Shown: positions 6,437 to 6,539 of the stretch, in pieces
How the letters are laid out: every line of letters starts with the position of its first letter
How positions within the stretch are numbered: position 1 is the first letter of the stretch
Assembly: GCA_024275815.1 (NCBI GenBank)
Contig: JAJRYI010000470.1
Span: forward strand, 1-6,539
DNA: 6,539 nucleotides
Source: Actinomycetes bacterium
Lineage (GTDB): Bacteria > Actinomycetota > Acidimicrobiia > Spongiisociales > UBA5794
Direction of reading: 5' to 3'
The notes under the pieces: generated by a model
The model's database searches: none
Told to the model about the DNA's origin: nothing
Seen by the model: the letters and a program-made list of their open reading frames with translations, nothing else
Made by a program: the position numbers and the translations under genes

Positions 6437-6493
6437 TGTACGAACCCTTTCTCGCACTTGAACCCGCGTATGACACGGACTCAACCACCGGGA

Positions 6494-6522
6494 AGTATGG
6501 CGACTGGGGAGCGCTACTGCAA
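6494..6522 (-). promoter_or_regulatory. Weak candidate promoter upstream of secG
   Basis: On the minus strand TTGCAG (6522-6517) and CATACT (6499-6494) are separated by 17 bases, matching the sigma-70-type -35 and -10 at three and four of six positions. Transcription from here would leave a leader of about 50 bases before the secG TTG. Such matches arise by chance, and secG may instead be transcribed from further upstream. In the frame starting at 6539 the codons Asp-Phe-Leu-stop end at 6528, which might be the tail of an upstream gene, but too little is visible to identify it. Confidence 0.2.
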
Positions 6523-6539
6523 CTACATCAGAGGAAGTC

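Noticed and set aside
6437..6460. GGGTTCG near the secG start as a tRNA T-loop
   Set aside because: No matching stem, no acceptor or anticodon arms and no CCA end are present nearby. The motif is part of the secG leader.
6437..6484. TTG at 6484 or GTG at 6457 as the start of secG
   Set aside because: Both add a basic hydrophilic stretch before helix 1, whereas SecG proteins start within a few residues of that helix. The TTG at 6436 has its own ribosome binding site and gives 78 residues.

Overview
The window holds most of one operon, read entirely on the minus strand. Its order is secG, then a peptide-type ABC importer: a lipoprotein binding protein (dppA-like), two permeases (dppB-like, dppC-like) and two ATPases (dppD-like, dppF-like). 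The last ATPase gene runs off the left edge. Every long open frame on the plus strand is antisense to these genes and has no protein-like content, so I read them as shadows.

The organism is probably a high-GC actinobacterium, and I would guess class Acidimicrobiia. The SecG strongly resembles short mycobacterial-type SecG (Lys-Gly-Gly-Gly stretch, Phe-Gly-Gly-Gly, then STVVERNLDRLT). The lipoprotein has a linker of three poly-Thr blocks ending in Ala-Pro, a style common in Acidimicrobiia. Start codons TTG, TTG, TTG, ATG, ATG and GTG fit a GC-rich genome. This placement rests on memory of families and no search was run.

Layout in the direction of transcription (right to left): positions 6539-6437 are the secG upstream region, with perhaps the last codons of another gene. 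secG is 6436-6200. After a 54-base gap with a strong ribosome binding site comes dppA-like 6145-4337. A 227-base gap (4336-4110) then holds a perfect 13-bp stem with a TTCG loop, a cluster of AGCTCA hexamers and a weak -10-like box. The remaining genes are tightly packed: dppB-like 4109-2958, dppC-like 2965-1913 (8-base overlap), dppD-like 1904-873 (8-base gap) and dppF-like 876-1 (4-base GTGA overlap). No other gene-free stretch is long.

Together the products should form an importer. The lipid-anchored DppA captures a peptide or related solute outside the membrane, DppB/DppC form the channel, and DppD/DppF hydrolyse ATP. The substrate cannot be told from sequence. The stem-loop after dppA is well placed to make more binding protein than transporter. 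SecG belongs to the Sec translocon, and its link to the importer may be only positional.

I found no undescribed system here. The points most worth a second look are two apparent extra membrane helices inserted in the DppB-like permease and the structured, repeat-bearing gap between dppA and dppB.
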